DNA of 64,000 bases from Clostridia bacterium (GTDB taxonomy: Bacteria; Bacillota; Clostridia; Lachnospirales; Lachnospiraceae), in assembly GCA_009929615.1 (NCBI GenBank), contig SAAB01000002.1:1-64000 (forward strand). The letters are read 5' to 3'. Both the position numbers and the translations under genes were made by a program. Below the pieces are notes generated by a model that saw nothing but the letters and a program-made list of their open reading frames with translations, was not told the origin of the DNA and searched no databases. Of this stretch, positions 36,501 through 48,409 are shown in pieces. Numbering within the stretch: the stretch's first letter is position 1; every line of letters begins with the position of its first letter.

Positions 36501-39500
36501 AGCGGCGCAAGGTTTACACTTTATGATTCGAATTTTGCAGTAGTCAGCGGATGTGAAAATCTTTCAACGGATGCCAAGGGCGAGATTACCTTTGCCAGCA
36601 AAGCCTTAAAACCGGATACCCAGTATTATGTGCGTGAAACGAGCGTACCAAGTAATTATGTGTTAGATGAAACACCGTATACGGTTACAAACGCTGGTGT
36701 AAAATATATTCCGGTGAAAACAAATGCCTATACGGATGCAGCAAGTCTCATGACTACATTAGAACTTGTAAATCTTCGTAAAGCAGATTTACAGATTGAA
36801 AAGCTGACAACGATGGATATGGCGGCTGGTTCAACAACGACCCTTGCAAATGTGAAATTTAATCTTTATACGAAGGTTACAGACAGCTTTGCGGCAGATA
36901 AGCTTGCAGCAAATTCCAGACCACTGTCGACAAAAACGACAGGGAATAACGGAAAGGCAACCTTTTCAAATCTGGCACCGGGAGAATACTGGCTCGAGGA
37001 AGAACTTCCGGATGGGTATAAGACAAGTACAGAAGCAACAAAGGTCACTTCAGTAACCCTTGCACCGGGTGAAAATAAGTCGAACTATACTTCAAAAACA
37101 AATCAAATTACAAACACACCAACCATGGGCAAACTGGCACTGGAGAAATATGTGGCAGCAGCAAATGGCACAGCTTCTACGACGGGGCTTGCCAATGTTT
37201 CCTTTGAAGTAGAGAACAGTGTTACTCATGATAAAGTTACTTTAACAACAGATGGAAACGGTAAGGTGACATCCGGATGGCTGGCACCGGGGACCTATAC
37301 AGTCACAGAAACTTCAGCACCTACAGGTTATATTGCCGATTCCACACCAAGAATCGTCACAGTAACTGCTGGAAAAACAGTAACTGTAGATACAGCGAAT
37401 AACCCGCTTACTTTTGTCAATAAGAAGACAGGCCGGTTTACTCTGAATAAATTTGGTGTTTATACGGATGGTTCGAATACAATTATCAGCAGAGAAAAAC
37501 TTGCAGGAGCGACCTTCGGTATTTATCCGGCACTGGCAACAGAAACAGCTGGCCCGGCTGCAGGATCTTCACCGGTAAGTGTTACAACGATTACAGGTTT
37601 GACATCAAATCCGTTTAAAATGTCAGATTCCTCAATAAACATTACAGGAATAGCACCAGGCGAATATTGGTTAAAAGAAACAGAAGCACCAAGTGAAGAC
37701 TGGGAACTGGCAGACCCTGTCCGCATTAAGGTTTTAGCTGACGGAACTGTTCAGATAGGCGTTTATGCCGGTGGAAACTGGACCTTTACAGCGGCAACTT
37801 CTCTTGATGTTAATAATGAATCCAAATATCCAAGAATTCGTATCATCAAGATTGAGAATGGAACAGAGATTAAGCTGAATGGTGCTCAGTTTGAATTATA
37901 CAAAGCTGATGCAAGCGGTACAGTAACGACCTCAGATGGTACGAAGGTCAGTCTTTACAAACATAACTTACAGGAAATATATGAATCAGGAACAGCCAGA
38001 GATGATGCAACAGGAAATGCGATTGCCGGAGAAGCAGTTACGATTAAGCTGACAGAAGCGGGCAATTATTACCTGAAAGAAATCAAGGCACCGGACGACC
38101 ATTATTTTACAGAAGAATGGACAGGTCCTATAGTCGTTACATCAGATATGGGTGGTCAGGAACTTCAACAGACGGTTATTAACTACAAGAATAACCAGGC
38201 ACCGGGCGTAAAAGTGGGACCAGATGGAACTGCTAAGCTGGCAGGGGCAGTCATTGCTGTGTTTGAATCATCTGAAGATGTAACGGCGATGAATAACTTT
38301 ATGAAGTCGAATTATAATCCTCTTTCACCATGGGCAGCAGCCGCTGTTAATGATGCAGCTTTTATGAGTACACACAGGATTGTTCAGACAGCCACTTCTG
38401 ATGCGAATGGAGAGTTTGAATTTGAAAATCTGACCGATGGACATACCTATTATATGATGGAATTAGTTCCGCCGGAAAATTATCAGCTTTCAAAAACAGG
38501 GGTAAATGGTGACTATGTATATTATACGGTAGTTGTAAGTAATCCATATAATGCCGCTGCTCCATTTACAACGATTACAAGTAATGATGCAGATGAAACA
38601 GCCCGACTGGCAAATAGCCATAATCTTTCTATTAAAAATTATGAAAAACAGAATATACTGTTTACGAAACTCTGCAATCTGTCCGGACAGATTTTGAAAC
38701 TGGATGGTGCAACCTTTGAGATTTATAAGGCAAATGCCGCAGGCACGGCACCGGATTTGGATGCAGGCTTTGTGGATAAAATCACAGCTTCCACGAATGG
38801 ACAGTACAGTTCCATCATGCTTCCGGCAGGCACATATTTCATTGAGGAAACAGTGACCCCGTCAATTGGAGATACGACCTTTGATGAAGAAACCGGAGAG
38901 AGAGAAGGTGTTGTTACTGTTACAATGCCAAATTCTTCAGTTCGTCGTTTCTATAAGGTCGAATTGGGAAGAAATGCAGATGATACAACCTGGGACAGCG
39001 ATAATCCAATTTGGAATAATGCCACTAAAGGTAAATTTGTTCTGAATAAAATAAGCAGTGAGTCTACGACAGGTAAGACCATCTGGGTTGCAGCTACCTT
39101 TAAGATGAGGAAATGGGTCGTTAGTAATGGCGAAGGCTCATGGAAGGATGCCGGTACTTTTACAACGGATGGCAAAGGCACCTTTACTTCGGATTTTATA
39201 GAGCCTGGATATTACGAGCTGACGGAACAGTCGGCGGAGGGATATACTGTAGTCACTACACCTATATATCTGGAGATTGGAGCAAATAAAATAACAGATG
39301 GTTCAAGGTCTGCGTATGCAACTATTGGCAGCGGTTCATACAGCGTTTATCGGCCATTAGAGGAAGTAATTGCTGACACACCATTTGAACCGATAACTGT
39401 GGAAAACGTTCCAAAATCAGGTTTGAACATTACGAAATACGGTGTTTGGAGCGGAAATGGTGTTAACAATAAAGAATCAGAACTTTTATCCGGCGTTGAG

Positions 39501-42500
39501 TTTGAACTCTATGTGAAGCTGACAGAAGATTTTACGGCAGATACAGCAGCAGGAAAACAGCCAGCAGGTTTTCCTAAATCAGCTTCAACTGTTGACGGAA
39601 AAGCAAGTTTTACCAATCTGGATCAGGGCAGCTATTGGATTAAAGAAGTTTCTGTAGGCAGTCAGAATAATGACAAATATGGAAAAGATTCTTATACGCC
39701 AATTGCGGTTGTATTAAATTCAAGTACAGCAGTTGAAAAGACCGTTGAGAATGAAGCTAATTATGGTAAGTTCCGTGTAACCAAAGTGGATGCGGATACT
39801 CTGGCCAAATTAGATGGAGCAACATTTGAAATTCTCAAAGAAAACGGAGATAGTCTGAGTCCTGCACAATTTATGACGGCTGATGGACAGGGACGTTATG
39901 TTTCACCACTTCTTCCGGTTGGAAGCTACAAACTGAAAGAAACGGGAACACCAAATGGATATTCTACAAATAAGGATACAATATTTTGACCATTTACAGT
40001 GACTGCTAATGGCTTCAATGATGTAGCAGCAGTGCTGGAAAACGAGCACGATAATGAACTTAAGATTACTAAAAAAGGACAGCTGGCTTTGGATGACGAA
40101 GCAGCTGGCAATATTACAGTGACTGCAAAATTCGCTCTTTATGCCAGTGAGGCCGCAGCAAAAGCAGCAACAGCTGCAAATCCTGGAACAGGGGAAAATG
40201 CACCGGTTAGACAGGGGCAGACAGCGAGTGCAGTTATTAACTGGACCGGTCTTAAAGACGGCACCTATTATCTGAGGGAGCTTGAAGCACCGAGCGGCTA
40301 TTTGGCTGAGACAGATGAAAATGGAAACCCTAAGGTATATGAAATCACATTGTCAAATGATACAAACTATCAGCATACCTATGAGGTGACCAATGCACTT
40401 CGTGGTGCTTTCAAAATCAAAAAGACAGTTACTTTAAATGGCAGTCCGATTCCTTTAGAAGGCGTTGTCTTTAATGTATTTGAATATTCAGATGCTACAA
40501 AGGGCAGTCAAATTGGAAGCATTACAACAGATGCCAAGGGCGAAGCAGACAGCAGCAATTTGACACTGAATCCGGGAACCTATCTTCTGGAAGAAGTTCT
40601 TCAGGACGGTATGTCACTTACGACAGCTGCACCGCTCACAGTAACGATTGAAAATGGCAAGACTAATACAACCTATTTTGATGCACCAATTGCTAATGCG
40701 ACACAGTATGGTCGTTTTACTCTGAAAAAGGTATCTTCGACAGATAGTACGACACCACTTGTTGGAGCACGGTTCCAGTTGTACAGAAAAGATGCAGGTG
40801 GAAATTGGGGTCAACCGTTAGAATCCGGTGGCAAGGACTATATCGAAATTACAAATAACGATGGTACCTACACTTCAGGGCTTATGGCAACAGGTGATTA
40901 TAAGCTTGTTGAAATTAAAGCACCGAATTCAATCAAAGACAGTGCTAATCATGATGTTAATTTCTATAATGACGGCGAGCCGATTGAATTTACAATTACA
41001 GCTGCCGGTGAAATAGCTCTTACAAAAGAGAATACACCTTACCGGACATTAAAGATTGTAAAGAAGAGTGATGAGCAGAATGGTAGTTCAGTTCTTCAAA
41101 ATGCAAAATTCAAGTTGTACGCAACCGTAGACGGAACCACCAAGGGCGAACTCATCGGTGCAGAAGTTACAACGGATGGTGAAGGTACGGCTTATTGGGA
41201 TAATATCGCACCGGGTAAATATATTCTGGAAGAAACAGAGGCTCCGTCAGGTTACGAGAAAGTCACAGAAGTGGTTGATGTGCCTGAAGCAGAAACAATT
41301 AATGAACTGACATATGCAAAAAATATTGTTGATGTCTCTGTTCAGGGTCGGATTCTCATTCAGAAACAGGCGGTAGACGGAACTGTTTTAAAAGGAGCAG
41401 AATTTAAGATTTATAAGGCAGATGATGTGAATCTTGAAAATCCAGTAGATACAGTGACTATTGCTGAAACTGGAAACTATGGTTCTTCAAAACTTCTTGA
41501 TACAGGAAACTATATAGTTGTTGAGACCAAAGCACCAAATGGTTATACGTTGGATGCAAATCTTTTGCCGGTTAAAAAGACAGTTAGTGTCAATGGTATT
41601 CAGAATCCAACAGCCGTATTTACCGGAGTCAGCCAAACTGCAATAGATGGCTATACAAATCTGGTGATTTTCCAGAACCGTACAGAAACTTCTATCAAAG
41701 GTTTTAAAGCATCCATTCAAAAGGATGTGCGTATTGGAACAAATGACTTTGGTGATACAGCACAGTCTGAAGACAGCCTGATGTTTAAAGATGTAACAGC
41801 AGACTTTAAGATTTCTGGATTAACAGATGGTACAAATGAACTTGCAGCAGAGAAATTTGTTGTTACAGATGATACTTTTGTTTATCAGGGATACGACCTG
41901 GCGAATAGGGGCGGCTATTATGCCCTGACCAATGAGCAGATGGCGAAAATGTCCTATACTGTAGACAGTGTAACTGTTTCAAAGGCGGTTAATACGGACA
42001 CAGCTAAAAAGGTTTCCGCAGTACTTGAAGCAAAAGTCAATAATCAGTGGACGACTGTGGATACAGGAAGTCAGCTGACAGACCTTTCAACGATAGGAAC
42101 TGACGGCGTTAAAATTACTATGCCGGAGAATGCTGCAGGTTTCCGCCTCAGCTACAGTGGCACAGCTGCAGGATTTACCTGCGGTGATATTGGAATGACA
42201 GCAACCTTTAAAAAGCGTGATTCCGATGAAACACTGCCGGATATTCGTAAGATTATTAATACTGCTAACCTTGAATGGGAAGATACCCGTTTAAGTAGCA
42301 GCGGGGCAGCGAATCATCAGACAGGTCATCCGACGGACAGTGCAGAAATTCTGTTTAATCAGTATGATGAAAACCTTCCGCATCTTGCATTGACGAATCA
42401 GATTACGAACTTACCAACCAGCGGATTCTTCTATAGTGGAAAGCCAATTAATTTCCAGACAACGGCTAAAGTAACAGAAGAGACAGATGAAAGTCTGAAG

Positions 42501-43689
42501 CATCCGGTAATGTCCATTAATTTGCCGGCATATACAACCCTGGATGAATCCAAATACGGTGAATATGGTGTGCGGGGCATTCGTGTCCGGGTTGGCGGTA
42601 ATGTTCTTACAAACTTTACCTTATCTGATCCAATTACAGTGACAGATACAGAGGGACGTGTATCCTATAAATATGTCCTCGATTTTGGAGAAAACACAGA
42701 ATGGCCGAAGGGTACAGAAATCATTTTAGATTATTCATCTATTATTGATTTGAAAGTACCGGAAAATGTCATATCTCTTGAATCCCAGGCCTATATCGGA
42801 AGTGGTTATCAGCTTCCGCTGACACTGGAAAATAAGACAGGTATGAGTTACCTTCAATCGACAGTGGACAGCAGTACTAAAAAAGAAGATACAGATATTG
42901 ACCAAAAGGTTGAAGCCAATGGTGGATCAATTGAAGGTGAGGGACTTACCTATCTGGAACAGCCGGTACAGCTGGAGCTGACAGCAAATGACAGCCTCCA
43001 GGTCCTCAAATCCATTGGTACAGAAGCCGGAAGCTATCTGGGCACAGGCCAGACGGCTACCGTAAAACCTGCAGACACTGTATATTATAGGCTTACAATG
43101 GTAAACGCAGGTGCAGATGTTAAAACGGCAAGATTTGTAGATATTCTGCCATTTAACGGTGATTCTCAGGAATTCCGTGCAATGGACAGTTCGATACTCA
43201 ATAACCGTGGTTCTGTTCTTCCGACAGGAGACGGCTATGAAAAACCAACGCTTCTTTCTGTTGAAGGAAATGCATCCGGAAAGGCAGTTGAGGGCTATAC
43301 TGTTTATTATTACGTAGGCGAAAACTGGGATAGCGGCACAAGAGCTTCCAAATCTACTGCAGAGGACCTTCCAATGCTTGCTTTAAAGAATGGCGGCTGG
43401 TCTGGATGGACAACAAGTCCGGCAGATATGTCCCAGGTTACAGCTATTGGTGTTGAAGTTACATTTAGTGATGATGCTTTGCTGGGAACAGGTGACAGTT
43501 ATGAGGTTACACTCTCTATGAGAGCACCGGGTTATACAGCAGAACAGGAAGCAGCCTATGCAAATGCTGTAATGATTAACTCCACCGCCATAGCAGTTAT
43601 TAGAGATGGCGATGATATGTCAAATAACATCATTGATACCAGCGAACGTGTAGGTTCAAATATGGTTTCAGCCAACTTCTATATCACAA

Positions 43690-45775
43690 CCGGAAGTATT
43701 GGAGACTATGCTTTCTATGATGATAATGACAATGGTGTTCAAGATGAGGGTGACCGTCCGGCAAGAAATGTTCCGGTAACGCTTTACTGGAAGAAGAATA
43801 CCCTGAATGGTGATGGAAGTGTCAATGAAGGCGAATGGACAGAATATGCGAAGACATTGACAGATCACACAACAGGTAAGTATCTCTTTGATAAACTGCC
43901 GTGTAACTATCGGACCGAGGCTTCGAAAGCTGACGGTTCAGGATATGATGCCAATCCTGAAAATCCTGCATGGTATGTAGGTAATACCTATTATGCATAT
44001 CAGGTTGTCTTTGGAATTCCGGAGCACTATGGTGCAACGACTCAGTATGCAGCGGGAACCGGTGATGTAAATCACGAACCGTTGGATTCCAATATCAATG
44101 ATGCCGGTCAGACCGAGCCAATAGATTTGGAATTGACTGTAGGTGATAATGGACGTCTGGTTGGTGAAAACAACATGACTATTGATGCAGGTTATGTCAA
44201 ACTTGTATCTCTTGGTGATTACGTCTGGGTTGATGATAATAAAAATGGTATTCAGGATGCCAGCGAAAAGGGCTTAAATGGTGTCACAGTAAATCTTTAC
44301 AAACTGTCTTCTGAAAATGATACCACGGAAGGAAAAACACCTTATCGGACACAACAGACAGTTATGAATCCAACAACGAACCAGAATGGTTATTACTGTT
44401 TCACAGATTTGCCAAAGGGCTATTATGTTGTAGAATATGATATTTCCAATGTGGATAAAGTAGGATATACATCGAAATATACCTTTACAGAATCCAATAA
44501 GGGAAGCTCCGGGGCCGATTCTGATGCTAAACATATTATGGATGCCGATGGAAGAGTCCAGCAGACAGATGTTATTCATCTGACAGCGGATGACATGACA
44601 TGGGATGCCGGTGTTACGGTATACAGTGCATTAGGCGGATTCTGTTTTGATGATCAGGATTATGATAATACGCAGAGTCTCTATATTGCACTTCCGGGAA
44701 CGGTTGTTTCACTGTATACCATTGATGAAAATGGACAGCGTTCAAGTAAGCCATTAAATTCAGTGACGGTTGGTGAAGATGGAAGATATCTCTTTGATCA
44801 TCTGGAAGCAGGACGTTATCAGTTGCACTTTGATTATCCAGACCGTTATGCAGGTGTTACAGCCGGTATTGGAGATAAACTTCACGATTCAGAGACAAGA
44901 TTCTTTGATGATGAAACTTTAAACAGCGGATTTTCAGAAATCATTACGCTTCCAGCTGATACAGCAGATATAACCCATGATGCAGGAGCAAATCTCTTCA
45001 GTGCAGTTGGCGATTATATCTGGCATGATGCGAATAAAAATGGACTTCAGGATGCCGGCGAAGCACCGGTTGAAGATATTCTTGTCACATTACAGCAGAA
45101 GAAGGGTGATGGTGAATGGGAAACTGTAACCACAGCGACGACCGATGCTAATGGACTGTATCAGTTTACAGGTATCAAGAGCAGTGACCATTATGATGTA
45201 TCTTATAGGGTTGTTTTTGGAATCGGACGTAGGGTTTCGATTACACAGCCAAAACAGGGTATGGATACTGCTATCGATTCAAATGCACTTTATGAATATA
45301 TCAGCGGTCTTGGATATCTTTCAGATCCTGTAAAACCAGGTTATGGACAGAATGATATGACCATTGATGCAGGTATTATTATTAATAATGAACCTTGCGA
45401 AGTTGGTGATTATGTCTGGTATGATGTGAACCAGGATGGTATTCAGGATACCGATGAAACCGGCGTCAAAGGCATTACAGTTATTCTGCAGACAGCAGAT
45501 AACGGCCATGCAGTTGATGAGAATCAGTGGACGACAGTCGGAACTACAGTTACCGATGAAAATGGCAGATATCTCTTTGCAGGACTTCCGGCCGGATATT
45601 ATAGGGTTGGCTTCCTGATAGGAGACCCTTGGACAGTGACTCTTTCAAATCGTGGAGAGGGTGCAGATGCCGCAGCATTGGATTCAGATGCTGCACGTTT
45701 GAGAGGCGAGTATTACTTCAGCCGCTCCTTCCATTTGAATTCGGGTGACAGTGATATGACATGGGATGCAGGTAT
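43690..45775 (+). repeat. Five SdrD-B type repeats in the adhesin
   Basis: Modules start near 43696, 44208, 44629, 45004 and 45400 with GDYxWxDxNxNGIQD-like openings, each roughly 120-170 residues and ending in a TxDAG-type strand. SdrD-B domains bind calcium and stiffen surface stalks. The third (GGFCFDDQDYDNTQS) has the most degenerate loop. Confidence 0.85.
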
Positions 45776-46001
45776 TTATCGTTCTTCAGATCGTCCAACC
45801 AATCGTGTTGTTACAAGAACAACACGTACAGTTACAAATAGAACCTCTGGAACACGTACATCAACACGAACAGGTGACTCGGTCGATCCAAAGGTATTGA
45901 CTGGACTTCTCTGTCTTTCCGGTGTTCTATTGGCTGCAATAGCGATTTTCTGGTACAGAAAACGCAAAAAAGAGGATGCGTCATAAAAAAACACTTCCTT
46001 T

Positions 46002-46019
46002 TGTGACACTTGTGTGACA
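46002..46019. promoter_or_regulatory. Imperfect palindrome between the two surface-protein genes
   Basis: TGTGACAC, TT, GTGTGACA: arms match at 7 of 8 positions. It loosely resembles a Crp-type half-site pair, and a TATGAT follows at 46029-46034 without a good -35. It may be a regulator site for the second surface gene. Confidence 0.3.
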
Positions 46020-46091
46020 TTCTCACGATATGATAGACACAAGATAACAAAGATATTGCAGAATAGATGAAAGAAAGAGGAGAGGATAATC

Positions 46092-47975
46092 ATGAGAAGA
46101 ATGAAAGCAAGATTAACATCCATTATCATGTCGCTTGTATTAGTATTTAGTTTATTTACCGGTTTGAATTTGAAAACCGAGGCGGCTGGCGTTGATATGT
46201 CAGTCCGCCCTCTGGTTTCAAACAGTATGTATGAACAGTCTTTTGAAGTTTATATGTCTGTAGCAGGTGAATACGATTTGTATTACAATGGTGTAGTAAC
46301 TCAGCAGGCAGTACCGCTGGGAGCAGGCACACAGACATTGACATTCGCAACATCTGACCCGGCAGATTCCATTGGTATTGATATTTGGGCGCTGGACGAA
46401 AATGGTGAATGGGATTCAAGAAGTGCTGACAGCTTAAACCCTTATTACGCACCAGTTAAAGGCATTGGCGAGGATGGCACAGTATTATTTGAAGATACAG
46501 TTCGTTTAGGTTACTACAGTGATTACGAATGTACTTATGAAGCTCCGGCAGAATATGACACAGGAGATACGGTTTACTACTGTAATAGCAATATTCATGT
46601 TTTAACCTTTGGAGAAGAAGGATATACTTTTACATATTCAAAAGATGTTAAACAGCCAAGAAACATTCAGATTAATTATGTGGATGGACAGAATCAGCAG
46701 ATTGGTTCTACAACAGAAACTTTGAATTATGGTGATGTTTTAAACTTTGAAGCTCCAGCAACCTATGATGCAAATGGAAAGACATATACACTTCTTTCAA
46801 ATGCATATGCAACAATGAGTTATGACACTGCTTCAGATGTATACACATTTGAATATGCAGAGAATATTCCAGCACCTGAAGCACCATATGAAATTACAAT
46901 TAACTTTGTGGATACAGCAGATAATGCTATCTTTTATTCCACAACAATGACGGTTGATGTCAACAGTATCGCTCGTATGGAACTTCCATCCGTTTATTAT
47001 ACCGGATTAAAACAGTATCAGTTAGTGGATGGCACACCAAACTTTGTTGAAAGAGAGTTTTCAAGCACTCGTGCAACAACCTATGATATTCCATATGCAG
47101 TAGCATCTGAAACAATGCCTTATGATGTAGCTATTAACTTTGTTGGTGATGATGGCACAAGTCTTGGAAGAATGACAACAACTCTGACAGCTGACGGTGA
47201 ACCTTGGGTTTATGCGTTGGATTCTACACCAGTGATTACTACAGAAAATGGTGAATATCGTTTAATAAGCGGACAGGGTAATGCAAATGGACAGATTGTA
47301 TGTGCATACAATGGAGATGCAGCTTCCAGACAGCTTGAATATCAGGTAGTTTATACACTTGAAACAGTTGAAGTACCTCAGCCTTACGAAATAACTCTTC
47401 GTTATATCGATATTGGAACAAATAATGTTATCCAGACCGTAGCTCAGCAGGTAGCAGTTGGCGAAACCGTTACTTTCAATGCAGCACCGGAATCTTTAAC
47501 AGTAGATGGAACCAACCTGGTTCGTATCAATGGACAGGATGCTCCTATCAGCCATAATTACGATGAAGTACAGACAGATTATGCTGTATACTATATTGAC
47601 CCAACAATTCCTGCACCAGAAGTTGTTGCAGTCGATGAAACAGTAACTGAGTATGTTACTTTAGATGATGGAACAGCAGTACCAGAGGCAGTTCCTGTAA
47701 CGCTTGTAACAACTACAGAAGGTGATGTTACAGCAGCATTTACTGCAGATGGACAGCCTCTTAATGTTGCGGATGGTACATTAACACCTGTACAGGATGA
47801 AGAAGTACCATTAGCAGATACCAATAATTTGACAGGTATCGAAGATGAAGAAACTCCTAAGGCAGATATGAATACGAATTCTTTTGCAAAAACACTTCCT
47901 TGGATTTGCGGCATCGCAGTACTTATCGTACTCATTGTTCTCTTCCTTGTAAGCAAGAAAAGAAAATCTGAATAA
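46092..47975 (+). CDS. Secreted, C-terminally anchored protein with MucBP-like repeats
   Basis: A 627-aa protein with AGGAGAGG six bases before the ATG. A signal peptide (MRRMKARLTSIIMSLVLVFSLFTGLNLKTEAA) is followed by a beta-rich N-terminal domain and four MucBP-like repeats opening IQINYVDGQ, ITINFVDTA, VAINFVGDD and ITLRYIDIG (about residues 195-500). A Val/Thr-rich linker then leads to a hydrophobic helix and KKRKSE tail. There is no LPxTG, so it may be held by the membrane helix. MucBP domains are associated with mucus or glycan binding in gut bacteria. It lies 105 bases after the giant adhesin gene and, unlike it, is intact. An accessory or minor adhesin role is plausible. Confidence 0.82.
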   Translation: MRRMKARLTSIIMSLVLVFSLFTGLNLKTEAAGVDMSVRPLVSNSMYEQSFEVYMSVAGEYDLYYNGVVTQQAVPLGAGTQTLTFATSDPADSIGIDIWALDENGEWDSRSADSLNPYYAPVKGIGEDGTVLFEDTVRLGYYSDYECTYEAPAEYDTGDTVYYCNSNIHVLTFGEEGYTFTYSKDVKQPRNIQINYVDGQNQQIGSTTETLNYGDVLNFEAPATYDANGKTYTLLSNAYATMSYDTASDVYTFEYAENIPAPEAPYEITINFVDTADNAIFYSTTMTVDVNSIARMELPSVYYTGLKQYQLVDGTPNFVEREFSSTRATTYDIPYAVASETMPYDVAINFVGDDGTSLGRMTTTLTADGEPWVYALDSTPVITTENGEYRLISGQGNANGQIVCAYNGDAASRQLEYQVVYTLETVEVPQPYEITLRYIDIGTNNVIQTVAQQVAVGETVTFNAAPESLTVDGTNLVRINGQDAPISHNYDEVQTDYAVYYIDPTIPAPEVVAVDETVTEYVTLDDGTAVPEAVPVTLVTTTEGDVTAAFTADGQPLNVADGTLTPVQDEEVPLADTNNLTGIEDEETPKADMNTNSFAKTLPWICGIAVLIVLIVLFLVSKKRKSE

Positions 47976-47985
47976 CTAATATGCA

Positions 47986-48026
47986 AAGTCCTGTGAAATA
48001 AAATCATTTCACAGGACTTTTTTTGT
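47986..48026 (+). terminator. Intrinsic terminator after the MucBP-repeat gene
   Basis: AAGTCCTGTGAAAT (47987-48000) pairs perfectly with 48007-48020 around a six-base loop, followed by a seven-T run. Confidence 0.92.
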
Positions 48027-48035
48027 TAAAACTCT

Positions 48036-48409
48036 TGAATAAAAGGGCTATTTGTGATAATTTAATAGAGTATGGAAAACGGATGTTTTTTGGTCTTCCA
48101 TGCAAATATTTTTGGCAGCTTTGGTTGCCTTATTGATTGAGTTAGAAGCTCAAATTTTATAAGTTGGTTACTTAAAACCAGTGTGTCAACAGCACATAAA
48201 AACTTGTGAAACGGTCAATAAGAGTAGTAAAAGTGAAATATTTGCTATATAGACTCTAAAAACCCAATATCTGTTTTGTCCATGGAAGTATATGTATAAA
48301 GAACTTTTTACAGGTCCGGAAGATATAATAGCACAAGTCTATAGGCTGAACACGCTTATTACTTGTGCTTTTTTGCGCTTATATATAGGAAGTCTGGGGA
48401 GGAAATTAG
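48036..48409 (+). promoter_or_regulatory. Long structured leader of the polyamine operon, candidate attenuator or riboswitch
   Basis: This gene-free stretch of about 380 bases starts with a possible promoter (TTGAAT at 48036, GATAAT at 48057). It contains a chain of hairpins: 48071-48104 (GTATGGAA/TTCCATGC), 48115-48130 (GGCAGC/GTTGCC), 48138-48154 (TTGAG/CTCAA) and 48166-48181 (TGGTT/AACCA). It ends in a terminator at 48330-48374. An upstream segment repeats the terminator arms: AGCACA at 48191 and ACTTGTG at 48202, so ACTTGTG could pair with CACAAGT at 48332-48338 and block the terminator. I recognise no known riboswitch class or T-box sequence. Confidence 0.5.
48330..48375 (+). terminator. 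Terminator inside the speA leader
   Basis: AGCACAAGT pairs with ACTTGTGCT across a 22-base loop and is followed by a six-T run, 35 bases before the speA start. A TATAAT at 48324-48329 overlaps its foot but has no matching -35. Confidence 0.7.

Larger units (their letters stand above)
33217..45986 (+). pseudogene. Giant SpaA/Cna-B and SdrD-B repeat surface adhesin, broken by a frameshift and a TGA
   Basis: AGGAGG and ATG at 33217 begin a signal peptide (MREKKTTRLKRILAWLLIITMVVSSN), but that frame stops at 33325-33327. The mature protein continues in another frame from about 33307 (ALQAHALGTSETGEE); adding one G between 33306 and 33307 would join them as SMTALQAHAL. A second lesion, TGA at 39987-39989, splits the remaining frame in place (NKDTIF, stop, PFTVTANG). 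Repaired, it encodes about 4,256 residues: a Thr/Glu/Ser stalk, an Ig-like head (33.6-34.7 kb), about 20 SpaA/Cna-B modules with ETxAPxGY-type boxes (34.7-41.7 kb), a beta-rich middle, five SdrD-B repeats, a TM helix and a KRKK tail. Before the TM is STRTGD, a poor match to LPxTG. Such proteins bind host tissue or partner cells. Confidence 0.82.

Noticed and set aside
39987..39989. TGA in the adhesin as selenocysteine
   Set aside because: The site is a structural beta strand in a SpaA-type repeat with no redox role, and no clear SECIS-like hairpin was seen just after it.
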